Shown: positions 50,942 to 61,137, counted from the stretch's first letter. The stretch: DNA of 64,000 nucleotides from Desulfopila aestuarii DSM 18488 (GCF_900143695.1 NZ_FRFE01000001.1:62001-126000); one strand, 5' to 3'. The notes: generated from the letters alone by a model not told the origin. Numbers and translations: made by a program.

Positions 50942-52015
50942 ATGAAATTGACGTTTCGTATCGCATCTGCATGTGTTGGTTTCGCCCTACTCGCTTCACC
51001 GGCATTAGCTGCCGATAAAGTCCGCTGGAAGCTGGCCATGAGCTGGTCATCCACCCTCACCCCATTCGCCACAGCCTGCAACAATCTCGCGAAATCAGTT
51101 GAGGAGATGAGCGGCGGCAATTTCACCATCCGGGTGGAAGGCGCGGAAAAACACAAAGCAGCACTTGGCATCCTCGACATGACCAAAGGCGGCCAATACG
51201 AAATGGGTCACAGCGCTTCCTATTACTGGAAGGGCAAGGACATCTCCAGCGTTTTCTTTACCACGGTTCCGTTCGGCATGAATGTCGATGAGCAAAACGC
51301 CTGGCTCTACCGTGGAGGCGGCATGGAGCTCATGCAGAAAGCCTATGAGAAATTCGATGTCCTCAGCTACCCCGGCGGTAACACCGGCGTACAGATGGGC
51401 GGCTGGTTCCAGAAAGAAATCAAGTCCCTTGACGATCTGAAAGGTTTGAAAATGCGGATTCCTGGCCTTGCCGGTGAAGTTTTCGCAAAACTGGGGGTCA
51501 ATGTCACCAACATCCCCGCCGGCGAGCTCTACACCTCGCTTGACCGCGGCACCATCGATGCCCTTGAATGGGTCGGCCCCGGCATGGACATCAAGATGGG
51601 CTTCCATAAGATTGCCCCCTACTATTACACTGGCTGGCATGAGCCGGCCACCGAGCTCCAGTTCCTCGTGAACAAGAAAGCGTTCGACAAGCTGCCCAAG
51701 GAATATCAGGCCATACTCGTCACCGCCATGAAGGCAGCTGCAGCCGACATGTACACCGATAATTTCGCCGACAGCGCCGATGCATGGGCTCAGATGAAGA
51801 CCGAGTTCCCGAACATCGAGGTAAAAGAGTTCCCGAAACCGGTTCTCCAGGCGATGAAAAAGGCGGCTGACGAACTCTATGACGAGTATGCCGCCAGCGA
51901 CCCTTTCTTCAAGGAAGTTCTCGACTCCCAGCGAGCCTACATGAAAAAGGCCAGAGCCTGGACCAATATTTCCGAATTCAACTACATCAAGACCACCCAG
52001 GAGCTGGCTGAATAA
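50942..52015 (+). CDS. dctP: TRAP transporter substrate-binding protein (TakP-like)
   Basis: The 357-residue periplasmic protein has a signal peptide ending at PALAADK. The mature part matches the DctP family subgroup that includes the 2-oxo acid binding protein TakP: GGWFQKEIKSLDDLKGLKMRIPG, AKLGVNVTNIPAGELYTSL and DALEWVGPGMD, where the arginine in KMRIPG pairs with the substrate carboxylate. AAGGAGG five bases before the ATG predicts strong translation. A short inverted repeat GTTCCC/GGGAAC (50897-50913) lies in the leader. It is the first gene of the dctPQM operon. The substrate is inferred from the family: pyruvate, other 2-oxo acids or lactate. Confidence 0.93.
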   Translation: MKLTFRIASACVGFALLASPALAADKVRWKLAMSWSSTLTPFATACNNLAKSVEEMSGGNFTIRVEGAEKHKAALGILDMTKGGQYEMGHSASYYWKGKDISSVFFTTVPFGMNVDEQNAWLYRGGGMELMQKAYEKFDVLSYPGGNTGVQMGGWFQKEIKSLDDLKGLKMRIPGLAGEVFAKLGVNVTNIPAGELYTSLDRGTIDALEWVGPGMDIKMGFHKIAPYYYTGWHEPATELQFLVNKKAFDKLPKEYQAILVTAMKAAAADMYTDNFADSADAWAQMKTEFPNIEVKEFPKPVLQAMKKAADELYDEYAASDPFFKEVLDSQRAYMKKARAWTNISEFNYIKTTQELAE

Positions 52016-52048
52016 TATAGCCGTGCAGGGTATTTTCTCATCTTTGCA

Positions 52049-52078
52049 GAGCCGTTCGGTTGCCAGACCGAACGGCTC
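52049..52078 (+). terminator. intra-operon hairpin between dctP and dctQ
   Basis: A perfect 12-bp stem (52049-52060 and 52067-52078) with a six-base loop starts 34 bases after the dctP stop. No T run follows. Such hairpins protect or partially terminate the 3' end of the binding-protein message, giving more DctP than membrane subunits. Confidence 0.75.
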
Positions 52079-52113
52079 CCTCTCCGCCCCTCCTCTCTTC
52101 TGGAATTACCGCC

Positions 52114-52617
52114 ATGCTTGAGAAAACTGAAAAAACCATTGGCAGAATTGTCAACGGCATGGGTACTGTCCTGGCTGTCGCTCTCCTGTTGATGGTCTTG
52201 AACGTCGCCTATGATGTAATGATGCGCTACCTTTTCCGGGCCAGTTCAGTCGGCATGCAGGAAATGGAATGGCACCTTTTTTCCGTCATCATCCTCTTTG
52301 GCGTAGGCGTCGCCCTCCAGCACGAAGCGCATGTTCGGGTCGACTTCCTTTATGACCGTATGCTCCCCAAGACCAAAGCCTATATCAATATTATCGGCAC
52401 CTTCTTCTTCCTCCTGCCTCTGGCGTTGCTTATCTTCTTTGGTTCCTTTGGTTTTGTCCATGACGCATATGTGATGAACGAGATCTCCGAAGACCCCGGC
52501 GGACTGCCCTACCGCTTTCTCATCAAGGGGATGATCCCGCTCTCATTCGCCTTTCTCATTTTCGCGGCGTTCGGCTATTTACTGCAAAACATCAACAACC
52601 TGAGGAAAGGATCATGA
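52114..52617 (+). CDS. dctQ: TRAP transporter small permease subunit
   Basis: The 167-residue membrane protein has four helices, the standard DctQ fold: GTVLAVALLLMVLNVAYDVMMRY, EMEWHLFSVIILFGVGVALQ (with the family EW pair), INIIGTFFFLLPLALLI and SLSFAFLIFAAFGYLL-like segments, cited here by their starts. HVRVDFLYDRM is the usual loop after helix 2. I choose the ATG at 52114 rather than a TTG inside the preceding hairpin. Its stop overlaps the dctM start by four bases (ATGA). Confidence 0.93.
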   Translation: MLEKTEKTIGRIVNGMGTVLAVALLLMVLNVAYDVMMRYLFRASSVGMQEMEWHLFSVIILFGVGVALQHEAHVRVDFLYDRMLPKTKAYINIIGTFFFLLPLALLIFFGSFGFVHDAYVMNEISEDPGGLPYRFLIKGMIPLSFAFLIFAAFGYLLQNINNLRKGS

Positions 52618-53942
52618 CCGGCATAATCATGTTTTTAGCAGCACTCATCCTGCTTGCAGTGGGATACCCGGTAGCCTTCACCTTCGGTTCTGTGGCACTC
52701 TTTTTCGGCGCCATCGCCGCCGTGGTTGAACTGCTTCCCGATCCGACTCTCATTGAAGTAGCGGATGAGTTCTTTTCGATGTTTTCGATGATGCCCTTTC
52801 GCATCTACTCGATCATGAACAACACCATCCTGATGGCAGTGCCACTCTTTATCCTGATGGGGATTATCCTCCAGAAATCGCAGCTGGCGGAAAGACTGCT
52901 GGAATCGATGGGTATCCTTTTCGGTAAGGTACGCGGCGGTCTGGCCATCAGCACGGTTCTGGTGGGAACATTGCTTGCCGCCTCCACCGGCGTGGTGGGC
53001 GCTTCAGTTGTGGCCATGGGAGTCATCTCGCTGCCGGTCATGCTGAAGTATGGCTATTCCAAGAAGCTGGCCACCGGTACGATCTGCGCGGCCGGCACAC
53101 TCGGCCAGATCATCCCACCCTCCATTGTCCTCATCATCTTGGGCGATGTTTTTCAGCTGCCCGTGGGTGACCTCTTTAAAGCTGCATTGGCCCCAGGCCT
53201 GGTGCTGGTGGGTTGCTATATCCTCTATATCGTGATCATCGCCCTGGTCGATAAGCGGGTTGCACCGCAAATCATTGTGCCGGAAGAGGAAAAGAAGGGC
53301 TCAGTAGGACGTGCGCTCACCGCCATTTTGCCACCATTGACCCTTATTGTTATGGTACTCGGCTCGATCTTCGCCGGCATCGCCACTCCGACCGAATCTG
53401 CCGCTGTCGGTGCTCTCGGTGCCATGGTACTGGCAGCAATGTACCGCAAGCTGACCAGGAAAATTGTCATGGACGCCTCGCTGGAAACGGTAAAGATCAC
53501 CGCCATGGTATTTGCCATCCTGATCGGCGCCACCGCCTTTTCCATGGTCTTTGTCTACACCGGGGCAGATCTTCTTGTCGAGGAGTTCATGACCGGGTTG
53601 CCTGGTGAGAAATGGGGCTTTCTCATCCTTTCGATGGCCGCCATCATGCTGCTCGGCTTCTTCATCGATTTCATTGAGATCAGCTATATCGTAGTCCCCA
53701 TCCTGCTGCCCATTTCGCAGGTCATCGGTATTGACCCGATGTGGTTTGCCATCCTCATCGCCATGAACCTGCAAACCTCATTTCTCACCCCGCCTTTTGG
53801 TTTTTCCCTCTTTTATTTGAAAGGGGTCTGCCCGCCGGAAGTCTCGACGGTGGACATCTATCGAGGCGTAGTGCCGTTCATCCTGATTCAGGTCCTGGTG
53901 CTGGCTTCGATTGTGATCATGCCGCACCTCTACGGGCTGTAA
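52614..53942 (+). CDS. dctM: TRAP transporter large permease subunit
   Basis: The 442-residue protein has about twelve helices and is the sodium-coupled transport subunit. Typical segments are MIFRIY-like SMMPFRIYSIMNNTILMAVPLFILMG, cited in short form, KVRGGLAISTVLVGTLLAASTGVVGASV, and TICAAGTLGQIIPPSI with the conserved GxxxPPS. The stop codon is followed at once by a terminator hairpin. Overlap with dctQ by four bases shows coupling. Confidence 0.96.
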   Translation: MTGIIMFLAALILLAVGYPVAFTFGSVALFFGAIAAVVELLPDPTLIEVADEFFSMFSMMPFRIYSIMNNTILMAVPLFILMGIILQKSQLAERLLESMGILFGKVRGGLAISTVLVGTLLAASTGVVGASVVAMGVISLPVMLKYGYSKKLATGTICAAGTLGQIIPPSIVLIILGDVFQLPVGDLFKAALAPGLVLVGCYILYIVIIALVDKRVAPQIIVPEEEKKGSVGRALTAILPPLTLIVMVLGSIFAGIATPTESAAVGALGAMVLAAMYRKLTRKIVMDASLETVKITAMVFAILIGATAFSMVFVYTGADLLVEEFMTGLPGEKWGFLILSMAAIMLLGFFIDFIEISYIVVPILLPISQVIGIDPMWFAILIAMNLQTSFLTPPFGFSLFYLKGVCPPEVSTVDIYRGVVPFILIQVLVLASIVIMPHLYGL

Positions 53943-53951
53943 AAGAACCGG

Positions 53952-53988
53952 TCCCCGCCCGACATCCATCTGGGCGGGGATTTCGTTT
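53952..53988 (+). terminator. terminator of the dctPQM operon
   Basis: A 9-bp GC-rich stem (53952-53960 and 53972-53980) with an 11-base loop is followed by TTTCGTTT, ten bases after the dctM stop. It separates the transporter operon from the LytS/LytTR genes. Confidence 0.85.
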
Positions 53989-54062
53989 CAAAACCGCCCT
54001 GCCTGTGGTAGGTTGCACGATCATCCCCCCTTTCCGGAGAAACGGCTCCCAAGAGGTACTGC

Positions 54063-55757
54063 ATGGATCTGCTGACATTTTCTCTCAACAACATCTTTGC
54101 CCTGCTCCAGCAGATGTCCGTCTTTCTGGTCATCGCCTATTTGTTCACCAAATCGCCGTTTTTCAAGACTTTTCACATCCACACCCTCAACTGGCGCCAG
54201 CTACCGTTCCTCTATTGTATTTTCACCGTTTTCTCGATTCTCGGCACCTATTTCGGCCTGCCCATTAACGACGCCATCGCCAACACCCGCGCCATCGGTG
54301 CCGTTCTCGCCGGCATTATCGGTGGCCCGCTGCTAGGTGGCGCGGTCGGTTTCACCGCCGGGCTCCATCGCTTTTCTTTAGGGGGCTTTACCGCTTTTTC
54401 CTGTGGGCTCTCTACCACAACAGAAGGGCTACTCGGCGGACTGGTCCATATTCTGCTCGTGCGTCGCTACCAGCAGCACCGGCTACTTTGCCCCTGGGTC
54501 GCCTTTTTCACAACTCTTGTTGCCGAAATCACCCAGATGGTGATTATCCTCATCTTCGCCCAACCTTTTGACGATGCCCTGGCCCTGGTTCGCATTATCG
54601 CCCTGCCGATGATCCTTGCCAACTCGACCGGTGCAGCCATCTTCGTCTCTATCATCCGCGACCAGCGGAAAATGTATGACGAGTTGAGTGTGACCTTTTC
54701 CGCTAAGGCCCTCAAAATGGCGGAAAAGACCATAGCCATCCTCAGCCGCGGTTTTGATATGGAGACTGCACGTGAGGTTGCCTCGGTTATCCGGGAAGAA
54801 ACGGGCGTGGGTGCGGTAGCTATCACCGATAAGGAGAAAGTCCTGGCATTTGTTGGTGAAGGAGACGATCATCATCTGGTGGGATACACGATCACCTCCT
54901 CGGAAACGCTGCAAGCCATCCGTGAAGACCGCATTGTCTACGCCGACGGCGGTGAAAAGAAGTGGCGGTGCAACCGTTCGGAAAATTGCCCGCTGGGCTC
55001 TGTCCTCTGTGTGCCGCTCCGGGTCGACAACGAACTGGTGGGCACCATCAACCTCTTCGAGCCGAAGAACAAACTTTTTCTCGTTACCAATAAAACCTTG
55101 GGCGAGGGAATAACCAAACTGCTCTCCGATCAGATTCTCTACTCCCGTTATGTCGAGCAAAAAACACTTCTGACCAGGGCCGAACTGAAACTCGCCCAGG
55201 CTCAGGTCAATCCCCATTTCCTTTTTAACGCGCTCAATACCATCATCGCCATCACCAGAAAGGATGCCGATCGGGCCCGCGATCTGCTGATGCACCTATC
55301 CAACTTCTTTCGGAAAAACCTGAAACGAACCGGCGATCTCGCCACCCTCGAAGAAGAACTCAACCATGTGCAGTCCTATCTGGTGATTGAAAAGGCCCGC
55401 TTCGAGGACAAGCTTCAGCTGGAGATTGACATCGACCCAACCCTTCTCTCACTCAAGCTGCCAGTTTTTACCCTCCAGCCCATCGTCGAGAACGCCATCA
55501 AGCACGGAATCTCCAATATGCTCGGTCAGGGGTTAGTGCGACTCTCCGCCAAGCGGGAGCCGGAATGTGTGCGTATTGTGGTTGAAGACAATGGCGGAAA
55601 TTTTGAAGAGCGTGGAAAAAAGGGGCTGGGAATGAGCATTGTGGAAAAACGGATCAAGAATCTCTGCGGCGAGCAGCATGGAGTAACCATCTCCTTTGTG
55701 CCGCAGGAGCGAACCACTATTGAGATAACCCTACCAGCCAAAGGATGTAGCGAATGA
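54063..55757 (+). CDS. LytS-type membrane sensor histidine kinase (5TMR-LYT, GAF, His-kinase)
   Basis: The 564-residue kinase has an N-terminal 5TMR-LYT membrane domain (SVFLVIAYLFTKSPFF and GGPLLGGAVGFTAGLHRF, the latter with the conserved asparagine-containing region DAIANTRAIGA just before). A GAF-like domain spans residues 220-360 (VASVIREETGVGAVAITD). His385 in QVNPHFLFNALNT is the phosphorylation site, followed by an ATPase domain with VENAIKHG and GLGMSIVEKR. BtsS and similar kinases of this class sense extracellular pyruvate. AGAGGT precedes the ATG. The regulator overlaps it by four bases. With the TRAP operon next door, a 2-oxo acid signal is likely. Confidence 0.94.
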   Translation: MDLLTFSLNNIFALLQQMSVFLVIAYLFTKSPFFKTFHIHTLNWRQLPFLYCIFTVFSILGTYFGLPINDAIANTRAIGAVLAGIIGGPLLGGAVGFTAGLHRFSLGGFTAFSCGLSTTTEGLLGGLVHILLVRRYQQHRLLCPWVAFFTTLVAEITQMVIILIFAQPFDDALALVRIIALPMILANSTGAAIFVSIIRDQRKMYDELSVTFSAKALKMAEKTIAILSRGFDMETAREVASVIREETGVGAVAITDKEKVLAFVGEGDDHHLVGYTITSSETLQAIREDRIVYADGGEKKWRCNRSENCPLGSVLCVPLRVDNELVGTINLFEPKNKLFLVTNKTLGEGITKLLSDQILYSRYVEQKTLLTRAELKLAQAQVNPHFLFNALNTIIAITRKDADRARDLLMHLSNFFRKNLKRTGDLATLEEELNHVQSYLVIEKARFEDKLQLEIDIDPTLLSLKLPVFTLQPIVENAIKHGISNMLGQGLVRLSAKREPECVRIVVEDNGGNFEERGKKGLGMSIVEKRIKNLCGEQHGVTISFVPQERTTIEITLPAKGCSE

Positions 55758-56467
55758 AGATACGGGCGCTCATCATCGACGACGAACTCCATGCCCGGGA
55801 AGAAATGGAAGCGCTCCTCGGGGAAACCGGCGCAATTGACCTCCTAGGCTCCTGCGGAAACGGCATCGAGGCCTTACAACTCATCAACCGACTCCGTCCG
55901 GAAGTACTCTTTCTCGATATTCAGATGCCGGTGATAGACGGTTTTGAATTGCTTAACATGATCAACCAGGAGATAATGCCCCATGTGGTCTTCGTCACCG
56001 CCTATGACCAGTATTCCCTCAAGGCCTTTGAAGAAAAAACTCTCGATTACTTGTTAAAACCTGTCGACAGCAGACGGCTCACACTCACCATCGACAAACT
56101 CCGTAAGACCATCGGTGAAAACCGCCCGCCCAACTACGAGACCGAAGCAATCCGTCGAATTCCCTGCCTTCTCGGCAACCGTATCAAACTCATTCAGCTT
56201 GGAGATATCGAATATATCTCCACAGGCCCAGCCGGGGTCCATGCCGTGACAGCAACAGATGAATACTTTACAGAGGTGACGCTGAAGGTCCTGGAGGAAC
56301 GCACTGCGCTGCTCCGCTGCCATAAGCAGTATCTGATCAATATCGATTCGATCAACGAGATCGTGCTGCTCGAAGCAGGTCTTGCCAAAATCCGTACACA
56401 CTCGGGAAAATTCATTCCGGTGAGCAGGCGATATCTCAAGATCATCAAGAAAAAACTGCTGATCTGA
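55754..56467 (+). CDS. LytTR-family response regulator
   Basis: The 237-residue regulator has a receiver domain with the acidic pair in LIIDDELHARE, the phosphorylated Asp55 in VLFLDIQMP, TAYDQY and KPVDSRR. The C-terminal LytTR DNA-binding domain (about residues 135-237) has IEYISTGPAGVHAV, RCHKQYLINIDSI and the end IPVSRRYLKIIKKKL. LytTR proteins bind pairs of short direct repeats in front of target promoters. The obvious candidate target is the dctPQM operon, though I could not find a convincing repeat pair there. Confidence 0.95.
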   Translation: MKIRALIIDDELHAREEMEALLGETGAIDLLGSCGNGIEALQLINRLRPEVLFLDIQMPVIDGFELLNMINQEIMPHVVFVTAYDQYSLKAFEEKTLDYLLKPVDSRRLTLTIDKLRKTIGENRPPNYETEAIRRIPCLLGNRIKLIQLGDIEYISTGPAGVHAVTATDEYFTEVTLKVLEERTALLRCHKQYLINIDSINEIVLLEAGLAKIRTHSGKFIPVSRRYLKIIKKKLLI

Positions 56468-56582
56468 TTTATCCAAATCATAACCGCAAGCGGCTGATTG
56501 ACTTTTCACCTTATACTATGCTTGGCAGACTATGGATCAGATTTTTATCATGAAATCATAATCCTACAACAGAAATATAATT

Positions 56583-56981
56583 ATGGCTGGAATTGTTGAA
56601 TTACAAGAACTGCTGCAATCCATGACCCCGGAAATACAACGTGGCGAGTATGTGTTTTGTACTGTCGAAGGCAATTATACCGATTATGTACACTTGAATC
56701 CGTTGGGCTGTTTTGTGGAATCAGAAGGTTTAACATTGATACTTCCGGTTGAAGCGGCAGAAAAAGCCCAATTACCATATGAAAGTACATTTAAACAAAT
56801 TACCCTAACAGTTCATTCAAGTCTGGATGCAGTCGGGTTAACTGCCGCTGTTGCTGCAAAACTGGCCTCTTATGACATAAGTGCAAATGTTGTTGCTGCA
56901 TATTATCACGACCATGTATTTGTACATTCAGAAAGAGCCAATGAAGCTCTATTGGCGTTGCAAGAGTTTGGCGCAGTATAA
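56583..56981 (+). CDS. ACT-domain protein
   Basis: The 132-residue protein resembles small two-ACT proteins of unknown role: GEYVFCTVEGNYTDYVHLNPLG in the first half and ITLTVHSSLDAVGLTAAVAAKLA, then DISANVVAAYYHDHVFV in the second. ACT domains bind amino acids. No ribosome-binding site is obvious. The gene is visibly richer in A and T than the LytTR gene before it, and its codons end in A or T more often, which suggests a different origin. Confidence 0.82.
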   Translation: MAGIVELQELLQSMTPEIQRGEYVFCTVEGNYTDYVHLNPLGCFVESEGLTLILPVEAAEKAQLPYESTFKQITLTVHSSLDAVGLTAAVAAKLASYDISANVVAAYYHDHVFVHSERANEALLALQEFGAV

Positions 56982-57016
56982 ACAAGAGTTCAGTGTTATG
57001 ATTTTTTTATGTCTTT

Positions 57017-58675
57017 TCAAGAACTTTTCCCCACTGGCAACTGCGAAATGAACGTACTTCCGCAGTCGATTTCCGATTCGACCCAAATCTTCCCCTCATA
57101 ATGATTAACAATCTGTTTACATATTGCCAACCCCAGACCGGAACCTTTGGGAATTGAATCGGCAGGAAATTTATCTCCCCTAATCTGATAGAATTTTTTG
57201 AAAATATTTTCTCTTTCAGCTTCCGGGATTCCTGGTCCTGTATCGATTATCCGTATTTCAATATTATTATTCTGGCACGTCCCTGCTGTAATTCTGACAC
57301 TTCCTGATTGGGAGAATTTCACCGCATTGCTCAACAAATTCATAATCACTTGCATCAATCTGTCGGGATCGCAGTATATACTCGGTATTCCTGGGCTATA
57401 CTCTACCGTGATATCCAATTTCTTTTTTTTCGATTGTTGGCCCTTTATCACCTTCACGGCATGTTCTATAATATCAATTACATAAATGAGTTTATCGTTC
57501 CATTCCAAACATCCTGACTCAAACTTGGTAAGATCGAGAAAATTATTAACCAGTCTGATTAGCCGATCGCCTTCTTTTTGGATTACACGTAAACGGTCGA
57601 GAATCTTGTCTGATTGCTCCGCCAGAGTTGGATTATCTGTAGTCAATGGCTCAAAATACTTTTGAAAATCAATCTCCATGAGGCTGCTGTAACCCATTAT
57701 TGCTGTCATAGGGGAACGCAGATCATGGGATGCTGTGGACATGAGCACTGACTTCAATTCGTCGAGTTCACGCAATCGGACATTAGCCAACTCCAATTCA
57801 CTCGCTCTCTTTTTTTCTGTAATATCAACAAGAAAACCCTGATAGTAGGAGCCATCGTTGTTACCATTTTCTCCCCGGATGACTTTTGCCGACAACATTA
57901 CCCATATCGTTTCTCCATTCAATTTTTTAAACTGTGTCTCAAATCCGGATATCTCCCCTCGCGTCTCAAGCAACCTCCGAAACACGTTTCGTTCTTCCGG
58001 GTTGGCATAAAGGAGTGCTGCGTCGCGGGTCGTTGCAATGAGATCATGAGGGGATGAGTACCCAAGAATTCTCGCCATAGAAGCATTCGTATTCAGTAGA
58101 CGGCCATCAGGAGAACTCTGAAAAATCCCTTCTATGGCATTCTCAAAAATTGATCGGAATTTTTTTTCATTGGCCTTGAGGTTTTCATGCGCCTGTTCCA
58201 GTTCAGCCGTCTTTTCCTTGATTCGTTCTTCGAGATTTTTATTCAAATCCTCTAATTTGCACGCCAGAATCTTCCTGTTTTCCATCTCCTCTTCAAGGCG
58301 CAGAACAGCTTTGATTCGTGCTTCGACGATCGGCAATCTGAAAGGTTTGATGATGTAGTCAACAGCACCAAGACGAAAGCCGGTTGTCTCGTCTGTTTCC
58401 TGTCCCTGCGCAGTGATGAAAATCACAGGTATATCACGGGATCTATCGCGCTCCTTGAGAATGGCGCAGACTTCATATCCACTCATACCCGGCATTATGA
58501 CATCCAGTAGGATCAGATCAGGCCTGTTGGGGGAGAACACGATATCTAAGGCTTTTTCTCCGTTTGTTGCAAAAAGGATTTCGTATTGTGACTCGAGATT
58601 TTCTATGAGAATATGGATGTTTTCGGGTTGATCGTCAACCACCAGAATCCTTTTTAACGATTTGTTCTGACTCAT
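57017..58675 (-). CDS. receiver-PAS-histidine kinase
   Basis: The 552-residue soluble protein starts with a receiver domain (ILVVDDQPENI, Asp58 in LILLDVIMPG, KPFRLP). A coiled coil follows (about residues 130-175, rich in Glu and Lys), then a PAS domain (FENAIEGIFQSSPDGRL to YQGFLVDIT), a HisKA domain with the phospho-accepting histidine in TASHDLRSPM and an ATPase with DTGPGIP and GSGLGLAI. It is the last gene of the sensory operon, and its ATG overlaps the preceding stop by one base (TAATG). The N-terminal receiver could take phosphate from the upstream hybrid kinase. Confidence 0.93.
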   Translation of the reverse strand: MSQNKSLKRILVVDDQPENIHILIENLESQYEILFATNGEKALDIVFSPNRPDLILLDVIMPGMSGYEVCAILKERDRSRDIPVIFITAQGQETDETTGFRLGAVDYIIKPFRLPIVEARIKAVLRLEEEMENRKILACKLEDLNKNLEERIKEKTAELEQAHENLKANEKKFRSIFENAIEGIFQSSPDGRLLNTNASMARILGYSSPHDLIATTRDAALLYANPEERNVFRRLLETRGEISGFETQFKKLNGETIWVMLSAKVIRGENGNNDGSYYQGFLVDITEKKRASELELANVRLRELDELKSVLMSTASHDLRSPMTAIMGYSSLMEIDFQKYFEPLTTDNPTLAEQSDKILDRLRVIQKEGDRLIRLVNNFLDLTKFESGCLEWNDKLIYVIDIIEHAVKVIKGQQSKKKKLDITVEYSPGIPSIYCDPDRLMQVIMNLLSNAVKFSQSGSVRITAGTCQNNNIEIRIIDTGPGIPEAERENIFKKFYQIRGDKFPADSIPKGSGLGLAICKQIVNHYEGKIWVESEIDCGSTFISQLPVGKSS

Positions 58676-61122
58676 TAATCCGACTCCTGTAATCGTACAC
58701 CGAGTTGGTTTGCCAATTGGGATACGATCAATATCGCCCTGTCCGAATCCAGCATATACACCGCCTTTTCCAGTGAATCCATATGTCGCTGATATTGCTT
58801 AAAGCCCTTCATGGTCTTTTGCAAAGCGAAAAAAGAATGACGCGCTCGTGAGCTGTTGTTGCGGAGATGCACGTCCAACTCACATAGTATCGGTGTAACA
58901 GCGGCAAGATCCACCAACGTATCGTTACCATTCGTTCCAACATCTGAAGTGTCGGATAGTTCATGAGAAAAAACGTTTTGTAAAGATTGGATAGCGCGAT
59001 TCAATTCGCCGACAAATGTTTCAGCTAAAGTTTGCAGGTCCCCGTGATCTTTTTTTCTCAACATGTCATTAAACGCTGACGATGCCTGAAAAAGCGCCTG
59101 GGCACCAATGTTCCCGGAAACACCCTTGATGGAATGGGAGAAGAATTCCAACTCCTTATAATTGTGGCTTTCGAGGTGTTGAGGGAGCGCAGCGGCTGTT
59201 TTTTCAAATGTCATGAGAGAGGCTTTCAGGATTTTTCTATACATCCCCGTATTGCCCATAACCTGCCCCATGCCTGCAACCAGGTCAAAACCGGGAATTT
59301 GTTCAGGCATATTCTCCCAGGCAGATTCCGCGTGCGCGTCAGAAGGACGGGCGGTGGACCGCTCAGATCTTTGAGACGTTATCCATTGTACCAAAACTGT
59401 AGACAAGACTCTTTCATCAATCGGTTTTGAAAGATAGTCGTTCATTCCGGCTTTCAAACATTTTTCCCGGTCGCCCTTTAGCGCGTGGGCAGTCATGGCA
59501 ATAATAGGCAATTCACTGTGTTTAAATGTTTTTCGGATAATTCTCGTGGCCTCATATCCATCCATGACTGGCATCTGGACATCCATGATCACAAGGTCAA
59601 AGGTTGAGGCGGAATGGAGAATCATTTCGACAGCGGCTTGACCATTATCAGCAACCGCCACATCGAGACCAAGCTGCTTTAGCATGGCAACAGCCACCTC
59701 CTGATTCGCCCTGTTGTCTTCTACTAAAAGGACTCTGGCACCCTGAACCTTGCTACTGTCAATGTCGGTCAGGCCATCACCTTCAGTAGTAAGTTTTGGT
59801 ACTATTGCTTCATGCTGCCCGAAAACTTCCATGATCGAGTTAAAGAGTTCAGACGAATTCACCGGTTTTATCAGGTAGCGATCTATACCTGTTTGTCCAC
59901 CCAAGAGCTTTGCCGGCAGATGCATATCTTCTCCACCATATGCAGTGATGATGATAATCTTGGGCTGATTGATGCTGAGTCGAGGATTTGAGAGGATGGT
60001 ATCGGATATAATCAAACTGGTTCTTTCAGGACTATTTGCATCAATAAGAACCAGGCGAAAAAAATGGTTTGAGGCAGCCTCTTCAAGGGCTTTAACGCCA
60101 TCCTGCAAGGAGGCCACAGCAGTCACAGAAAAATCGAAGCTTTGAAGCATTTCTGTCAGGATTTCACGACCGGTAGCTTGTGGATTAACCAGCAAGACAT
60201 TCATACCGGTCAGGCATGACGGACTTTTCAATGAATAATGACGTTGTTCCACAGCATAGACGAGGGGCAAATAGATTTTAAATGTCGTCCCCTTCTCGAC
60301 CTCGCTTTCCACCTGAATGCGACCATTCATCAGGGCCACTAGCCGATGACAAATAGACAGCCCCAGACCTGTTCCGCCAAATTTTCTGGTAACAGTTCCG
60401 TCTGCCTGGGTAAACGGGTCAAACAGCGTGTTGAGTTTTTCCTCAGGTATGCCCATTCCTGTATCTGTAACGGATAAAAGAAGTTCCGCCTTGTCAGGCA
60501 GAGCAAGCTGATCTCCATCACTCTTTGAAGCCCTTACGACAATCTCACCTTGCGAGGTGAATTTTATGGCATTTGAAATCAAATTGATCAGGATTTGACC
60601 GACACGAAAAGCATCACCTATCAGGAGCAACGGAACATCTCTTTCTATGATGTAGAACAGCTCAATTCCTTTTTCGGCGACCTTTTCCCTGAAAAGGTTG
60701 GCCACCCTGTCTATGACATGGTTGAGCATGAACTCGCTATTCTCCAATTCCAGTTTTCCGGCCTCTATCTTGGAAAAATCGAGAATATCATTGATAAGAC
60801 TGAGCAAGAGAAGAGAAGAATCTCGAACCCTTGAAAGATAACCTTTCTGCATCATCGTGAGATCTGTTTTCAACGTCAGATTGGTCAGGCCGATGATGGC
60901 ATTCATCGGAGTCCTGATTTCATGACTCATGTTGGCAAGAAACTCACTTTTCGTGCGGCTGGCTTCATCTGCCAGGGTTTTTGCCATTTTCAGCTCATGA
61001 ATGGCATTATCATACTCGGCAACAGTCTCTTTGAGTATATTACTCAGGATTTCGGACTTCCTTTCCGCGCTGACAAGCTGGTTTTGCAGTCGTTTGATTT
61101 CTTGTTCAGTATTTTCTGACAT
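58675..61122 (-). CDS. hybrid histidine kinase with two receivers and HPt (BarA-like order)
   Basis: The 815-residue soluble protein opens with a coiled coil (residues 5-55) leading into HisKA with His67 in MSHEIRTP, then an ATPase domain ([17 protein letters not shown]). Receiver 1 (about 310-435) is less standard: its acidic cluster is replaced by LLVNPQATG, although LVLIDAN and KPVNS remain, so it may not be phosphorylated. Receiver 2 (about 460-585) is complete ([24 protein letters not shown]). The HPt domain near residue 680 has the histidine in [15 protein letters not shown]. No membrane span or sensory domain is present, so the input may come from the FIST protein encoded 15 bases upstream. 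Confidence 0.94.
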   Translation of the reverse strand: MSENTEQEIKRLQNQLVSAERKSEILSNILKETVAEYDNAIHELKMAKTLADEASRTKSEFLANMSHEIRTPMNAIIGLTNLTLKTDLTMMQKGYLSRVRDSSLLLLSLINDILDFSKIEAGKLELENSEFMLNHVIDRVANLFREKVAEKGIELFYIIERDVPLLLIGDAFRVGQILINLISNAIKFTSQGEIVVRASKSDGDQLALPDKAELLLSVTDTGMGIPEEKLNTLFDPFTQADGTVTRKFGGTGLGLSICHRLVALMNGRIQVESEVEKGTTFKIYLPLVYAVEQRHYSLKSPSCLTGMNVLLVNPQATGREILTEMLQSFDFSVTAVASLQDGVKALEEAASNHFFRLVLIDANSPERTSLIISDTILSNPRLSINQPKIIIITAYGGEDMHLPAKLLGGQTGIDRYLIKPVNSSELFNSIMEVFGQHEAIVPKLTTEGDGLTDIDSSKVQGARVLLVEDNRANQEVAVAMLKQLGLDVAVADNGQAAVEMILHSASTFDLVIMDVQMPVMDGYEATRIIRKTFKHSELPIIAMTAHALKGDREKCLKAGMNDYLSKPIDERVLSTVLVQWITSQRSERSTARPSDAHAESAWENMPEQIPGFDLVAGMGQVMGNTGMYRKILKASLMTFEKTAAALPQHLESHNYKELEFFSHSIKGVSGNIGAQALFQASSAFNDMLRKKDHGDLQTLAETFVGELNRAIQSLQNVFSHELSDTSDVGTNGNDTLVDLAAVTPILCELDVHLRNNSSRARHSFFALQKTMKGFKQYQRHMDSLEKAVYMLDSDRAILIVSQLANQLGVRLQESD

Positions 61123-61137
61123 AACGAGGTACTTGCT

